Both the position numbers and the translations under genes were made by a program. From Halichondria panicea (taxonomy: Eukaryota > Porifera > Demospongiae > Suberitida > Halichondriidae), in assembly GCF_963675165.1 (NCBI RefSeq), contig NC_087382.1, forward strand, positions 3,883,963 through 3,947,962: DNA of 64,000 bases, given 5' to 3'. The notes below the pieces were generated by a model. It ran no database searches, was not told the origin of the DNA, and saw nothing but the letters and a program-made list of their open reading frames with translations. Shown one piece after another: positions 21,611 through 32,077 of this stretch (position 1 is its first letter; each line of letters begins with the position of its first letter).

Positions 21611-22250
21611 GATGCCTCGGTGCCGGGATGTGTCAAAGCTACATAGTCTAGCTATTGCTAATAGAGACATAATTATTATGATACATATATATGATAATTT
21701 ATGATGAATTAATTTTGCCGCAGAGGAGGAAAGGAGGACCTTAAGCACCTTATTTTGGCTAAGGTTATTAATTGTGTCTGATTTTGCCACACAGGAAACT
21801 CAAAGAATGGGAAATGATCGACGATGATTGTTGCTAAAAAGGATGCCAGTCTTAATGGCTGCTATAGAGCCTTGCAGCTCTCTTCTCACTCTTGCAGCTA
21901 CGTAAGCTAACATTTTCTAGTGCAGAGCTAACTACTAAGTAGAGTAGCAACACTCACCATGGCCAAGTTTTGTTACGCACTGTTCTGAAAAGGCTGCAAT
22001 GGCATTCCAAGTAAGCAAAACTACCGGTAGGTGTAACTCGAAGCATTATTATTAATTTACAAATCTACGAATTAAAATCCATGACTAGAAGCCTATAAAA
22101 CTCTTACTTGTACTTCATTAATTTCTTGAGCAGCTCATGTCAGAGCGTAGCAGTCTACACAGACACACAGACACACAGACACACAGACACACAGACACAC
22201 AGACATTATGACCGCCGTACATTGTTTACCTCGCTTGCGCATGCGCACAA
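21611..22250. mobile_element. Second copy of the TGCCTCGGTG element
   Basis: Starts with TGATGCCTCGGTG and follows 7632-8180 block by block, including AGAGCCTTGCAGCTCTCTTC and a CACAGA tract (about 22158-22205), and ends at GCGCATGCGCAC. The right terminal repeat is missing. Confidence 0.6.
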
Positions 22251-22599
22251 CAAAGCAAAACACGGCGGTTCCAGGCCGCCCTCGAATCAAAGATGGTAAA
22301 CAATCTAATGTGCAGTAACTCCGTGGTTAATGAAGATAAAACATAAGCAGCATTCTCTAGAATTATTATATATATCAATCTACATTGTGTATCAATATGT
22401 TCAGTCTAATAGTATGCACAAATCTACTCAACTTTATGTGCAGACTGCAGCTAACATGTACATGCACTTGAAAGCTTATCGCTTGAATTTGATATCACTG
22501 TACTTCTTGTACATGTAGGGGCAGTTCCTATTCCACGTAGCGGTGGACAAAATTCAGCATCTATAGTGAAAGTTACCATATGCTTTTACTCCTTTATAC

Positions 22600-22868
22600 C
22601 AACTTGCTGTAATAGTTCTAAGTAATAGTGCCGCTTGTAATATTCCTCATAATAGCGCTTGTAATAATTTATAGCAATGACACAACCAACTGCTTTTGAA
22701 GCGTATTGGCCTTTTAATAATGGATGACACATGTTGACTGTCTTGTATAGACTAGTAGTTTTTATTGTTTTGAGCTAGTGACATCAGAGGTTTTGGTGCG
22801 GCCCACACTATAGGCTGCTGGTGGTGAGGGAGAGATCAATGCTACTAGAGTAATGGCTGTCTTATGAG
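22600..22868 (-). pseudogene. Dead family A gene, internally deleted
   Basis: On the minus strand AAGACAGCCATTAC.CT...GTGTGGGCCGCACCAAA matches the family A signal peptide, but ATG has become a non-start (CATAAGACA). Nearly all of the pro-region is gone. Remnants of Tyr repeats (ATTACAAGCG.TATTA) remain at 22620-22680. Confidence 0.7.
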
Positions 22869-22951
22869 TTTCTGACCAATGTACGTAAAGACACATCTGC
22901 TTTTGCTTCAAATTTTTGGGGACTGATAGTTGGATCTATGTGATACCACTG

Positions 22952-23008
22952 TAGACTCACCAGCCAGTCCTTCCTCTGGGTAAGAGAAAGGACTGGCTGG
23001 CGAGTCTA
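22952..23008. mobile_element. TAGACTC hairpin MITE, 57 bp, 9-bp duplication
   Basis: TAGACTCACCAGCCAGTCC and its inverse GGACTGGCTGGCGAGTCTA form a stem of about 20 bp with one mismatch. ATACCACTG flanks both sides (22943-22951, 23009-23017). It sits upstream of the dead family A gene. Confidence 0.85.
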
Positions 23009-23017
23009 ATACCACTG

Positions 23018-23995
23018 ACCTTCAAATAGTACGCAGTCATGCATCAATTTCATGGTGTCTTTGTTTAATGTAAAAGAGCAGATGTCAACTGTTGTTTACA
23101 TAGAATGATGTCGTGTTTGTTGTTGTAAACTATCTATCTGCATGTATTATCTGGCATAGCCTACCATACTGTACTATATGCATGTCAGTATAGTAACATG
23201 ATTATTGTTGTTCAAAATAGCATTTTCTAAACAATATATTCACGTATTACGTGGGAACTGAGTATTTGTGGAGCTATGCATGGTAGCAGCAAATATGTAC
23301 AAGCACTGTATTAACAAATTGGTGAATATCATGTGTGTTGTCATACTAAAGAGGTTCATCTGCATATCCCTGGGAGTATTGCATATATACAGCTCACCCA
23401 TAAAATTATTAATATATAAAGTATACCTATGCATGTCAGTATACCATGCTATGCATGTCAGTATAGCAATATGTATACAGAAATGATTATTGTATTGTGT
23501 TCAAAACAGATGCTTTCATTTTCTTAATAAACACCGGATTGTGTATATGCATGTATTTTACGACTGAGTATGTATTACGACGAATGTATTATGGACTGAG
23601 TATTTGTGAGCTATATGCATGGTATACATAGTCTAAATAAAGTAAGAACGAATATGTATGGGCTCAGATTAACATAGGACACAGATGGAGGCTGTTTACT
23701 TGAAAACAAAACATATTTCCAAAGTCATCTATGTAAACAGCAATCAGAACTAAGATGCACCTGCTCTTTTACTTTCATTGTAAACAGCAAAGCAAGTATC
23801 TCGATAAGCGCTGTATTGTAATTGAAAACACATACTCGTAATAGTATTATGTGCTGTAAAATTCTGAGATTCTATTTGATCCACCTGGCAGCTATGTTTT
23901 TTTCGAGAGTATTCCAAAAATGTTCCTTAGTTAATACATATGCATAACCAAAATTAATGTGCCTTTACATTTCAATAGCTAATAAACTCATGCAC
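23018..23995. other. Gene-free stretch with repeated promoter-flank words
   Basis: AT-rich. The words GTAAACAGC, AGCAGATG and TATGCATGTCAGTATA recur several times, similar to the family A flanks. No coding signal. Confidence 0.4.
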
Positions 23996-24060
23996 TCTAT
24001 AAAAGTAAAAGTGATCAACTTAGAAACAGAAATAATTATAAGGAACAACATTGTTTCAAA
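23996..24060 (+). promoter_or_regulatory. Family A promoter
   Basis: TATA box CTATAAAAG, then GTGATCAACTTAGAAACAGAAATAA before the ATG at 24061. Confidence 0.7.
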
Positions 24061-24798
24061 ATGAAGACAGCCATTGCTCTAATAGCACTGATCTCCCTCA
24101 CCGGCAGCCTGGTGTGGGCCGCACCAAATCAGCAACAGCAACAAGTACAGAACATTGAAGAAATCTTGGGAAAGAAACATCAAAATGCAGTCAAGCAAAA
24201 CGAGGATGATGTAGACCTCCAGTCGCTACTGGCAGCTGCTCAAGACGACGACGACAACGATTATGATGCAAAAAAATTTCAATCATTTATCGCTAGCGTA
24301 CAAGATGAAGATGAAGATATGCCAGCACTCAACTCCCTGATGGCTGCTGCACAAGATGACGACAATGGAGATGATGAAGATATGTCAGCACTCAACTCTC
24401 TAATGGCTGCTACACAAGATGACGACAATGGAGATGATGAGGATGAGAATATGAAAGCTCTGACATCGCTAAGTGCAGCTGCTGAAAACGAGGAAGACAA
24501 CCAGCTATCTGAGACAGCTGCTAATACTCAAAGATCCCGAAGAAGGCGAAGGAGATGTAGAAGGCGAAATTGGGCTCGCTATTACCAACGTTATTACCAA
24601 CGTTATTACATTCAGCTTTACAAGAGGCATTACAACAATTATTACGCTCGATATTACAAGCGACATTACAACAGGCAGTATCAAGGAATTAAATCATATG
24701 GTAATTCCGGATTTAGAATGCTGAAGCATGTGTACCACTACATGAAGAGTCACTACCCCAACATGTATCGCAACTACCTGTACTACAACAGGGGATAA
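24061..24798 (+). CDS. Family A secreted precursor (A2)
   Basis: 245 aa, intronless. Same plan as the gene at 6120. Signal peptide IALIALISLTGSLVWA, acidic region with LQSLLAAAQ, LNSLMAAAQ, LNSLMAATQ and LTSLSAAAE, one more repeat than A1. Then SRRRRRRCRRRNWARYYQRYY, further Tyr-pair repeats, and the conserved end KSYGNSGF, MKSHYPNMY and NRG. One Cys lies in the Arg run. No damage seen. Confidence 0.85.
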   Translation: MKTAIALIALISLTGSLVWAAPNQQQQQVQNIEEILGKKHQNAVKQNEDDVDLQSLLAAAQDDDDNDYDAKKFQSFIASVQDEDEDMPALNSLMAAAQDDDNGDDEDMSALNSLMAATQDDDNGDDEDENMKALTSLSAAAENEEDNQLSETAANTQRSRRRRRRCRRRNWARYYQRYYQRYYIQLYKRHYNNYYARYYKRHYNRQYQGIKSYGNSGFRMLKHVYHYMKSHYPNMYRNYLYYNRG

Positions 24799-25417
24799 AC
24801 TTCATGCAACAGTTGCAGATACAAACACTTGAAGTAGCTTATGTAGAGTCAGACTGAACAGCATTGATAAGTAGAGCACTAAAGTGCTAAACTCTCGTAG
24901 TTTCATGTCTCATAATGTGAGTATGAAAAAATACTGTTAACTGCTGGTAATGGGGATTAAGTAACAGCTTTCAGCTGGAGAAAGACTTCAAAAAAGCTAG
25001 GCACTGCTGTCCTAGAAATGGGTATAGGATCTCAACCAAAGAAGCTTAGTACAGATACAGCGCATGTAAAGCAGTTACAAAATTACAGACTTTTCTCTGA
25101 CTAATGTATAAACGCAAACCTAAGGGTGAATTAACATTAAATTAGAGACAACTCGGCCTAATTGTCATCAGTGCGCGCTGTCACAGTGATTGTGACAGCT
25201 TACAGTACTTTGCACATACACTGTGTACAAATGCATTTCACTTTCATAATAAACAAGAAGTCAACATATTGGCTTGAACACATTTTACTCATCTGCCTGT
25301 TTATGAGGAACAAGAACTCATGTAATGCTACAACAAAACCAGCAGTACATCAGATGTAATCCATGTCCAATCCAAACTCACATTTTAAGTACATGTACGT
25401 AAGTCCCACAAGCATCC

Positions 25418-25486
25418 TATATAAGAAAAGAAGCATGCCCACTATTTTTAAGGTACGGCGCTACTGCACTGAGAAATTGAAGAAAG
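25418..25486 (+). promoter_or_regulatory. Family B promoter (divergent type)
   Basis: CCTATATAAGAAAAG is a TATA box about 65 bases before the ATG. It is not homologous to the GGCTATAAATAAAG promoter of the other B genes except near the start (CTACACTGAGA..TTGAAGA). Confidence 0.5.
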
Positions 25487-26362
25487 ATGAAGGCCGCCAT
25501 TGCCCTAGTAGCACTGGTCTCCCTCACAGGCAGCCTGGTGTGGGCCGCACCAAACGAAGAATCAATAGACATACAAAGGTTCAATGATGCTCTTGAGAAT
25601 GCTCTCAGTCAAGCCCCACAAACACCACCTGATGGCACCAAGATTGATCAAGATGCGGCCAAACAAGATGATGGTGATGATATAGACTTGCAGTCACTAA
25701 TGGCAGCTGCTCAAGGTGGTGATGGTGAGGATGATGGAAATATGAAAGCTCTAAGGTCACTACTAGCAGCTGCGCAAGACGGTAGTGATGGTGATGATGA
25801 AAATATGAAAGCTCTGAGGTCACTAATGGCAGCTGAGCAAGAAGAACCGGATAATAAACTGGTTGTTAATGAACAAGATGACGACGAAGATATGAAAGCA
25901 TTCAATTCGCTAATGGCTGCTGCACAAGATGAAGGTGATAATGGAAATATGAAAGCTTTGAGATCTTTAATGGCAGCTGAGCAAGGAGATGACGATGATG
26001 AAAATGTGCAGGCTCTGAAGTCTCAAATTGCAGCTACTCAAGATGCGGGCGGTGACACACAAGAGGAGCTGCCAGCTAAATCTCAGTGGTATCGTTGGTC
26101 CTACTACAAACGGTACTATGCTCGGTACTACAGTAGATATTATGCTCGTTACTACAGTCGATACTACGCTGGGTATTACAGCAGGTATTACAGTCGATAT
26201 TACGCTCGCTATTATCATCGATACTACAACAAAAAGTTTAAAGGAGCAAAATCGTACGGTAATTACGGATTTAGTGTGATTCATCATGTGTACAGGTACA
26301 TGAAGAGTCACTACCCCAACATGTATCGCAAGTACTTGCACTATCGTAGAATTCGGGGATGA
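25487..26362 (+). CDS. Family B secreted precursor with (RYYx)n repeats (B1)
   Basis: 291 aa, intronless. Signal peptide IALVALVSLTGSLVWA, then IDIQRFNDALENALSQ, which is unique to B. Five or six acidic repeats follow, carrying MKALRSLMAAEQ or MKAFNSLMAAAQ. The junction is LPAKSQWYRW, then ten or so four-residue repeats of the type R-Y-Y-A/S. The last 40 residues hold KSYGNYGF, HVYRYMKSHYP and YRRIRG. The Tyr pairs alternate with Arg and small residues; no Cys. Such a segment could bind anionic surfaces or be cross-linked through Tyr, but its job is unknown. E and D genes follow on the same strand. Confidence 0.86.
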   Translation: MKAAIALVALVSLTGSLVWAAPNEESIDIQRFNDALENALSQAPQTPPDGTKIDQDAAKQDDGDDIDLQSLMAAAQGGDGEDDGNMKALRSLLAAAQDGSDGDDENMKALRSLMAAEQEEPDNKLVVNEQDDDEDMKAFNSLMAAAQDEGDNGNMKALRSLMAAEQGDDDDENVQALKSQIAATQDAGGDTQEELPAKSQWYRWSYYKRYYARYYSRYYARYYSRYYAGYYSRYYSRYYARYYHRYYNKKFKGAKSYGNYGFSVIHHVYRYMKSHYPNMYRKYLHYRRIRG

Positions 26363-26762
26363 TGAGTGAACCGATGAAAAAGAACTCTGAGAATTATAGT
26401 GTAGTGGAGATGATAGTTAGAGCAAACATTTAGCTAGTAAGTGAATATTGAACGCAATTTAGTCGCATAGCTATATATAATAGAACATGTATAGCAAAGT
26501 ATGTTTGTTGTATATTAGAATAAGCATTATCGACTGCATAAATTATATACATGCATGGGGGTGGGTTATTCTAACCACAAAGCACACAATGAGTATCTAT
26601 ATGGCCGAGGAAGACAGATGATACTGTTTGGATGAAAAAAAAAAAAAACTTAACATAAAAAATCAACACTGGTAATTACCATGGATGTCAATAAAAGCAG
26701 TGCATGTGAGCAAGAAGGGAAACAGAAATCCCTTCATATTTCAGAGTACCTCTTGATCGAGA

Positions 26763-27203
26763 ATGAAGCTGGTTCTCATACTCACGTTGTTTGCCCTCAC
26801 AGCCAGTGTGGCTTACACAGCCCCACAAGAGGAAGCGAACGATGAAGAAGATGGTGATGCTGAAGTGGAAGCCATGCTTGAGAAACTACTGGGACAAGAA
26901 ATGGCCGAAGAACAAGATCAGAATGGAGACGATGACAGTGACGATGACAACGACGGTCAAATTCAGGCACTCCTCTCTCAAATGCAAGACGGTGACGATG
27001 AAGAAAAAGCAGTGGCTGTTTTACAAGAGCTGTTTGCCGACAAACAAGACCCTACAACTGCCAAGATGCAATGGAGGAGGTGGAGGAGGAGGTTCAGAGT
27101 GAGAAGAATTTTTAGGAAGGTTGGCAGGTTCGTAAAGAAACACGCTCCAAAGCTTTTAAATGCTGGAAAGAAGATACTGCTTGGAGGATGCGGCAAAAAA
27201 TGA
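26763..27203 (+). CDS. Secreted precursor with helix-like basic peptide (family E)
   Basis: 146 aa, intronless. Signal peptide LVLILTLFALTASVAYT|APQ, then an Asp/Glu-rich region with IQALLSQMQDGDDEE and VLQELFADKQDP. The junction TTAKMQW leads into a basic peptide of about 44 residues (WRRWRRRFRVRRIFRKVGR ... KHAPKLLNAGKKILLGGCGKK in two parts). Helical periodicity, one Cys and a terminal Gly-Lys-Lys, a classical amidation signal, give it the most antimicrobial-like tail here. A TATA-like CAATAAAAGC lies about 70 bases upstream. Only one intact copy; traces of its 3' flank remain near 44200. Confidence 0.84.
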   Translation: MKLVLILTLFALTASVAYTAPQEEANDEEDGDAEVEAMLEKLLGQEMAEEQDQNGDDDSDDDNDGQIQALLSQMQDGDDEEKAVAVLQELFADKQDPTTAKMQWRRWRRRFRVRRIFRKVGRFVKKHAPKLLNAGKKILLGGCGKK

Positions 27204-27706
27204 GACTCGTGTACAACAAAACTCAAGTATGGAGTTAAGACTCAATTAGATTTAGTAAAAACTGATAGTTGTAGTGTTAAGACTCAATTATAGATTTAGT
27301 ATAGAACTGATACATGTAGTTGCTATTATATTTGTGTCTTTAGTTAGCTATAGTTCACACATAAAGTATGCAAATGAAGAGAATTTATTGAAGTACCCCA
27401 TGTGACGTCTGTAGCTTGCATATCTTATTGCTTGGACGGATTCAAAACGAAGCAATGCTATGCGCAGCTACTACAAGGATCACATGCACATAATTATGAC
27501 GGACAAGCACCAATGAGTACAGTATAACTGTGCAATTAAGTATTGCTATAATGGCTTCTGAAAGAGTAGCAAATGAGCAGATGGAATTGTTTATATGAAT
27601 CTACGCAACCACCCCCACAGCAGACACTCTTGTTTGCATGTTTACACCAATACAAACACTAATTCGATTAGTCTAGTACCCACACACATACACTGTAGCA
27701 TTGAGG

Positions 27707-27791
27707 GAAACTGGTCTATAAAAGAAATCTGTTGGGACCAGCTAACTATTATCCTCAACATTGAAGATCATCCAGTAACAACTTGAAGAAA
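27707..27791 (+). promoter_or_regulatory. Family D promoter
   Basis: CATTGAGGGAAACTGGTCTATAAAAGAAATCTG with TATA at 27717-27722. The same block lies before the gene at 45180 and, decayed, before the relic at 36995. Confidence 0.7.
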
Positions 27792-28229
27792 ATGAAGACA
27801 TTTCTCCTCCTAGCAACCTTGGCCTGTATCATTGGCCTGGGGCTATCAGCTCCCAGCACTGCTCAGAATGAAATTGAAATACAAAATCTCCGTTCAATGC
27901 TCGAGAAAGCCACCAAGCAAGAGGACGATATTGACATTCAGAATATCGACGATGTCGAGGGAGGTGTGGAGAACCTAGATTCTATCCTAGCTGAGATGCA
28001 AGATTTCCCGGATGATGAACAGATGAACGCTCAGCTGCACGATATGGCAGCTAACAAGCAAGCACCAGCCACAGCACAATTACGAGTCACCTATAAGAGG
28101 CTGTACAGGAGGGCTCGTACTTTTGGAAACTTAGAATACCGAATGCTGAATGCTATCACCAACTATGTCAAGAGGTACCAGGGAACAATGAATTCTTATT
28201 ACCGCTACCTCAGCAAATACAGCGGATAG
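27792..28229 (+). CDS. Family D secreted precursor (D1)
   Basis: 145 aa, intronless. Signal peptide TFLLLATLACIIGLGLSA|PST, acidic pro-region (NLRSMLEKATKQ, NLDSILAEMQDFPDDEQ), junction KQAPATAQ, then a basic tail LRVTYKRLYRRARTFGNLEY and an end NYVKRYQ..YYRYLSKYSG. The tail's last 37 residues align with those of families A and B. Residues 1-95 are identical to D2 (45180), while the start of the tail differs strongly. The ATG follows a TTG that is also in frame; ATG is preferred. Confidence 0.85.
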   Translation: MKTFLLLATLACIIGLGLSAPSTAQNEIEIQNLRSMLEKATKQEDDIDIQNIDDVEGGVENLDSILAEMQDFPDDEQMNAQLHDMAANKQAPATAQLRVTYKRLYRRARTFGNLEYRMLNAITNYVKRYQGTMNSYYRYLSKYSG

Positions 28230-28364
28230 ATGGTGCATTGGAGTTGCCAAGAAACTGAAACTGAACATGAGTAGTAGTAGTTGTAAATCGTTATTGAGAG
28301 ACAAGAATTAGTTGTACTGTTTCATAGTGCTAATAATTATGAGAGAACAGTACTAAAAATGTTG

Positions 28365-29480
28365 CCTTATTATCCAGTAACATAGCTAATATTTAAATCA
28401 TCACTAGAATGTGCCTAAACCACCAACGATCCATACCATGTGTATGCATGCTATCTTGTAAATGGTAACGTAGTTGTTACCTCACTTGCGCTTGCGCTTG
28501 TGGAAATCGGACAATTTCCAACTTCCATTTTGCAGAGTATGATGCTTTAAAAATTATGGGGAATTCTCATTTATAGAGGGGGAAATGGAGGGAAGAATAG
28601 AATCATGGCATACAAACCCTGATTTATGACGTTGTTGCACAGTAGAGGGCGGTGTCGGCTCAGTGCGCATGTGTATGAAAGAAGGGAAAGGTCGTCTATA
28701 GAACAATGTAATGGGAAAGGATCATCGTTAGAGAAAGCTGAAATTCTCTACTGCCATTCTTACTCCATTGGGAAATAATAAGTGTATGTCTTTACACAAT
28801 ATAATTCTAGGCCAAGAACAGGAATGCTCTTTCCGCCACCCCACCACCTCCACAGCTAAATGGTCCACCGTTACGTATGCAACGAAACATCTATCGTCTT
28901 ATTATCAAGAGGTGCATGCTGCACTCAGTGCAATCAAAACTGCCAAAATGGCTGATCTCGCTGCATGATAGTGATGACTGGTCCTGCACAACAGCACAGC
29001 TGTATTGTCGCAAGTAAGGCAACATTGTATATTACAACATCGTTATTATCTCTCAGTGAACGAAGCAACATGCACTGACTTTGCATGTTGCTTATACATA
29101 TTTCCCATTGATATATTTAAAGTTCAGTTTGGAACGTTTTCATTGATTATTTTACTACTTTGTCAGCCTATAGGACTCAGGGAGCTATTTACCGTGAGGC
29201 GAGCCACATGTAATCTCCACAAATCTTGAGTTGCAACAACATCTCTCTGCTATCAAGTTTAACACAGTGTAGGTTTATTGTGAGTTTATTTCGTTCCATC
29301 GTAGTTACTGAAGAAGCATAAGAGCAGAATGGTATAATTACCAGTGCTATACACTGTCACTGAGATTTTGAAGACTTAAAAATATCGATATTTGCCAGAC
29401 GAAATCGATGGAGGTATGGAGACAGCTTCGATTTATTAACTATAATGGTGACTTTTGTCTCCATCACCGCCGGTCCGACA
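28365..29480. repeat. Duplicated non-coding block (copy at 32075-33172)
   Basis: Both copies run from TTATCCAGTAACATAGCTAA through TGCGCTTGCGCTTG, TCATCGTTAGAGAAAGCT and GCATGATAGTGATGACTG to TGTCTCCATCACCGCCGGTC. The right copy is interrupted at its end by the TATGGTGGGCC element. Short frames inside (for example 28768-28968) differ between the copies and look non-coding. Confidence 0.65.
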
Positions 29481-29793
29481 ATTGGTCTCTTCATTGTTAG
29501 TTGTACTGTTCAGCTTTCACCGCCCGTATATGTGTGGGTATCATTAAGCTACTCTGTTACCAATATATTGGCATTATGTTACATGCATATACCATGCATG
29601 CAGACACATACTGCTATATGTCAGAGCAAGCAGTGCACTATATGGAGGTAGCTAAACCTAGATTATAAAAATAATTGTGAGATAGTTTTTTACTACTGTG
29701 ACAATTATAGAAAAAAAGATATTGTAAGACCATTTTGCACACAAATAATTACTGCGAAAACAATTGGCAACATACGATCGAACAATCAATAGT

Positions 29794-30734
29794 CTAAGCC
29801 AGTATGTCACAGCTTTTAGGACGAACCTTCATCTCAACGAAAGAGATAGCTACATGTGCATTCATTTCATACCATTGCATAGTATTAAAGTTTCCGTAAA
29901 ACAGGACACCACCACATCTAGCCCACCACCATCCACTAGAATAAAGCTGTGCACAGTTGCCACTGTATATATCATTATTCCTATCTTCAGTAGTAAACTG
30001 TAGAGGTCTTTTACCAACCTGATTGATATTCCCCGTAAGAGCATCAGAAGCATGTGTACCGGGAGAGCCTACAGCTTCTCCAATGTGGAGGGTGTAGTTT
30101 GTCTCCGGTTCATCAATCGTGAACAAGCCGTAGGTCCAATGGAACTTGGTTCCGTTAGTAGCTGTCAGATCGATTCTCATTTCAACTTCTTTTTGTGTTA
30201 GACAATGCATCTCTTTTAAGCCGTACCAAAATTCAGTTTCTAGGTCTCCAAATCCATTCTCATAATCTTTCCAGGTACGATCAAAATTAACTCGAGGAGA
30301 AACAGATGAATCTCTTCTGAAAACAACCATCCAACCATCATTGTCTGACTTCATATCACAACGAGCCAATCGGGAGCGACTGGATGTTTGGAATGGATCT
30401 ATAGAAGCATTGCAGCTGCTTTGAACTTGGTACATGTCAGGGGTGTGATAGTAGTCATGGTACACCTTTGAAAGCACTCTTCCCTACACAATCATATAGT
30501 ACATGTCAGTATATTAATAAATGCAAAAATAATCTGATAATAGAATTCTAGAATTCTAGAACTTACAGCACAGCAGTCATAGAATTTGGTGTCTCCACAT
30601 TCTTTTCCAAAGGAGGCAGTTTCCTGAAGGAGATCGCGATGTCTTGCTTCACATCTTGTATTGGTGTGGAAAGCTTGTACCCCTAAAAGCATGCTCAAGA
30701 TTAGAAGACAGCAAGCAACTAAGGTGCCTTTCAT
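29794..30734 (-). CDS. Secreted fibrinogen-like domain protein
   Basis: Two exons on the minus strand, 30734-30567 and 30483-29794, with donor GTAAGT and acceptor TGTAG, phase 0; 285 aa. The signal peptide (GTLVACCLLILSMLLGVQA) is followed by a Cys-bearing neck (TRCEARH, GDTKFYDCCA). The fibrinogen C-terminal domain runs to the end: DNDGWMVVFRRD, WKDYENGFGDLETEFWYGL, CAQLYSSGWWWARCGGVLFYG. FReD proteins (ficolins, tachylectins, FREPs) often bind acetylated sugars on microbes; ligand and calcium sites here are not assignable by eye. A decayed paralogue lies at 37672-38568. Both follow a D-type gene in opposite orientation. Confidence 0.88.
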
Positions 30735-30775
30735 TTTGAAATTAAGATCCAGAGATTTATGTTGTATATCAATCA

Positions 30776-31100
30776 GTAGATCTATATACTGCGGAGTACA
30801 AACCCCATACCCACTGGCTAGCCTATATAGGAACGAACATCAAAGGAAAATCTGTAGATCCATACTACAGAGTGCAAACCTCATACTCATTGGCCTCCGC
30901 TCACTGGGGAAATCTGTAGATTTATACTACAGAGTGCAAACCTCTACTCACTGGCGCATGGCATGGCCTCTGCTCACTGGGGAAATCTGTAGGTTTATAC
31001 TACAGAGTGCAAACCTCATACCCTAGGAATGAGCATCACAGGAAATCTGTAGATCTATACTATACAGAGTACAAATCACATACATCCCCTAGGGTCTATG
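30776..31100. repeat. Tandem repeats upstream of the FReD gene
   Basis: GGAAATCTGTAGAT.TATACTACAGAGTGCAAACC recurs four to five times with a spacing of about 60-75 bases. The shorter version before the dead FReD copy is at 38625-38830. They lie where the FReD promoter is expected; GTATATAG (about 30783-30790, coding strand) may be its TATA box. Confidence 0.6.
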
Positions 31101-31256
31101 GATCACAAGAAATCCCTAAAATAATTATAGTGACAGTGAGGGTTTTCTCATTGTACCCGGCCAGTCAGCTATAAACCACGAACAGGCCTATACAAGATAA
31201 GACCACTTCTTATTTGAGCTCATCTATACGAATGCATTCTTCATCACATCACATGT

Positions 31257-31330
31257 TAGCCTCAGTCCCAGGCCGATTTTTTTTAATAGAACGAAGTTGA
31301 AAAATACAACTCGGCTTGGAATCGAGGCTA
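31257..31330. mobile_element. TAGCCTCA-type MITE with 9-bp duplication
   Basis: TAGCCTCAGTCCCAGGCCGATT... and ...CTCGGCTTGGAATCGAGGCTA are inverted ends. ATCACATGT is duplicated at 31248-31256 and 31331-31339. Confidence 0.85.
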
Positions 31331-31452
31331 ATCACATGTGTGCAAGTAGAGCACAATGACATTCACATGATTATCTCAAATTAGTTATAAACATAGTAGT
31401 AGAATAACAAAAAATTATTACTGAAATGCCTACAGTGCATCCAGTAGAATAC

Positions 31453-31503
31453 TAGCCTCGAAGTTCCAAGCGGATTAAAATACACGGCCTGGAATTGAGG
31501 CTA
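31453..31503. mobile_element. TAGCCTCG-type MITE with 9-bp duplication
   Basis: TAGCCTCGAAGTTCCAAGCGG... and ...CCTGGAATTGAGGCTA. GTAGAATAC is duplicated at 31444-31452 and 31504-31512. Confidence 0.85.
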
Positions 31504-31842
31504 GTAGAATACCAAAATAGGTGAGTAGTTGTACTTAAAATTAATGTGCAAGATTGGAACATTTCTAAGAACTATTATTGTGCTGATACTGTTGTATTAT
31601 AGGTAAAGAATAAGCACAACATTATTTATTTCCCCGAAAGTTGTTGTAGTGGGAAATAATTTTAGGTGAAAATGGGGGTGATCGTAAAGAATATATAATT
31701 ATGTAACATCAATTATCTCCGGAACTATAGTATTTTCTGGACAAATTTTTTATCAAAAATTCAAGCTTACTCGATCTGTAGCCTCGGTCCCAGACTCTGT
31801 GGACCTTAGCCATAAGACTTAAAATAAATAAAATAAAATAAA

Positions 31843-32077
31843 ATAAAGACATTTCTCCTCCTAGCAACCTTTGCCTGCATCATTGGCCTGGGACTATCAG
31901 CTCCCAGCACTGCTCAGAATGAAATTGAAATACAAAACCTTCGTTCAATGCTCGAGAAAGTCACCAAGCAAGAGGACGATATTGACATTCAGAATATCGA
32001 CAATGTCGAGGGAGGTGTGGAGAATCTAGATTCTATCCTAGCTGAGATGCAAGAAATCCCGGATGATAAACATATTA
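31843..32077 (+). pseudogene. Dead family D gene lacking start codon and cationic tail
   Basis: The signal and pro-region match D1 closely, but the start ATG is ATA inside an AAAAT repeat. Just after the codons for PDD the sequence jumps into the D1 3' flank (ATTATCCAGTAACATAG), deleting the whole basic tail. Confidence 0.8.

Noticed and set aside
22952-23008. MicroRNA hairpin
   Set aside because: The stem is flanked by an exact 9-bp direct repeat, which identifies a transposon insertion; a microRNA call would need small-RNA data.
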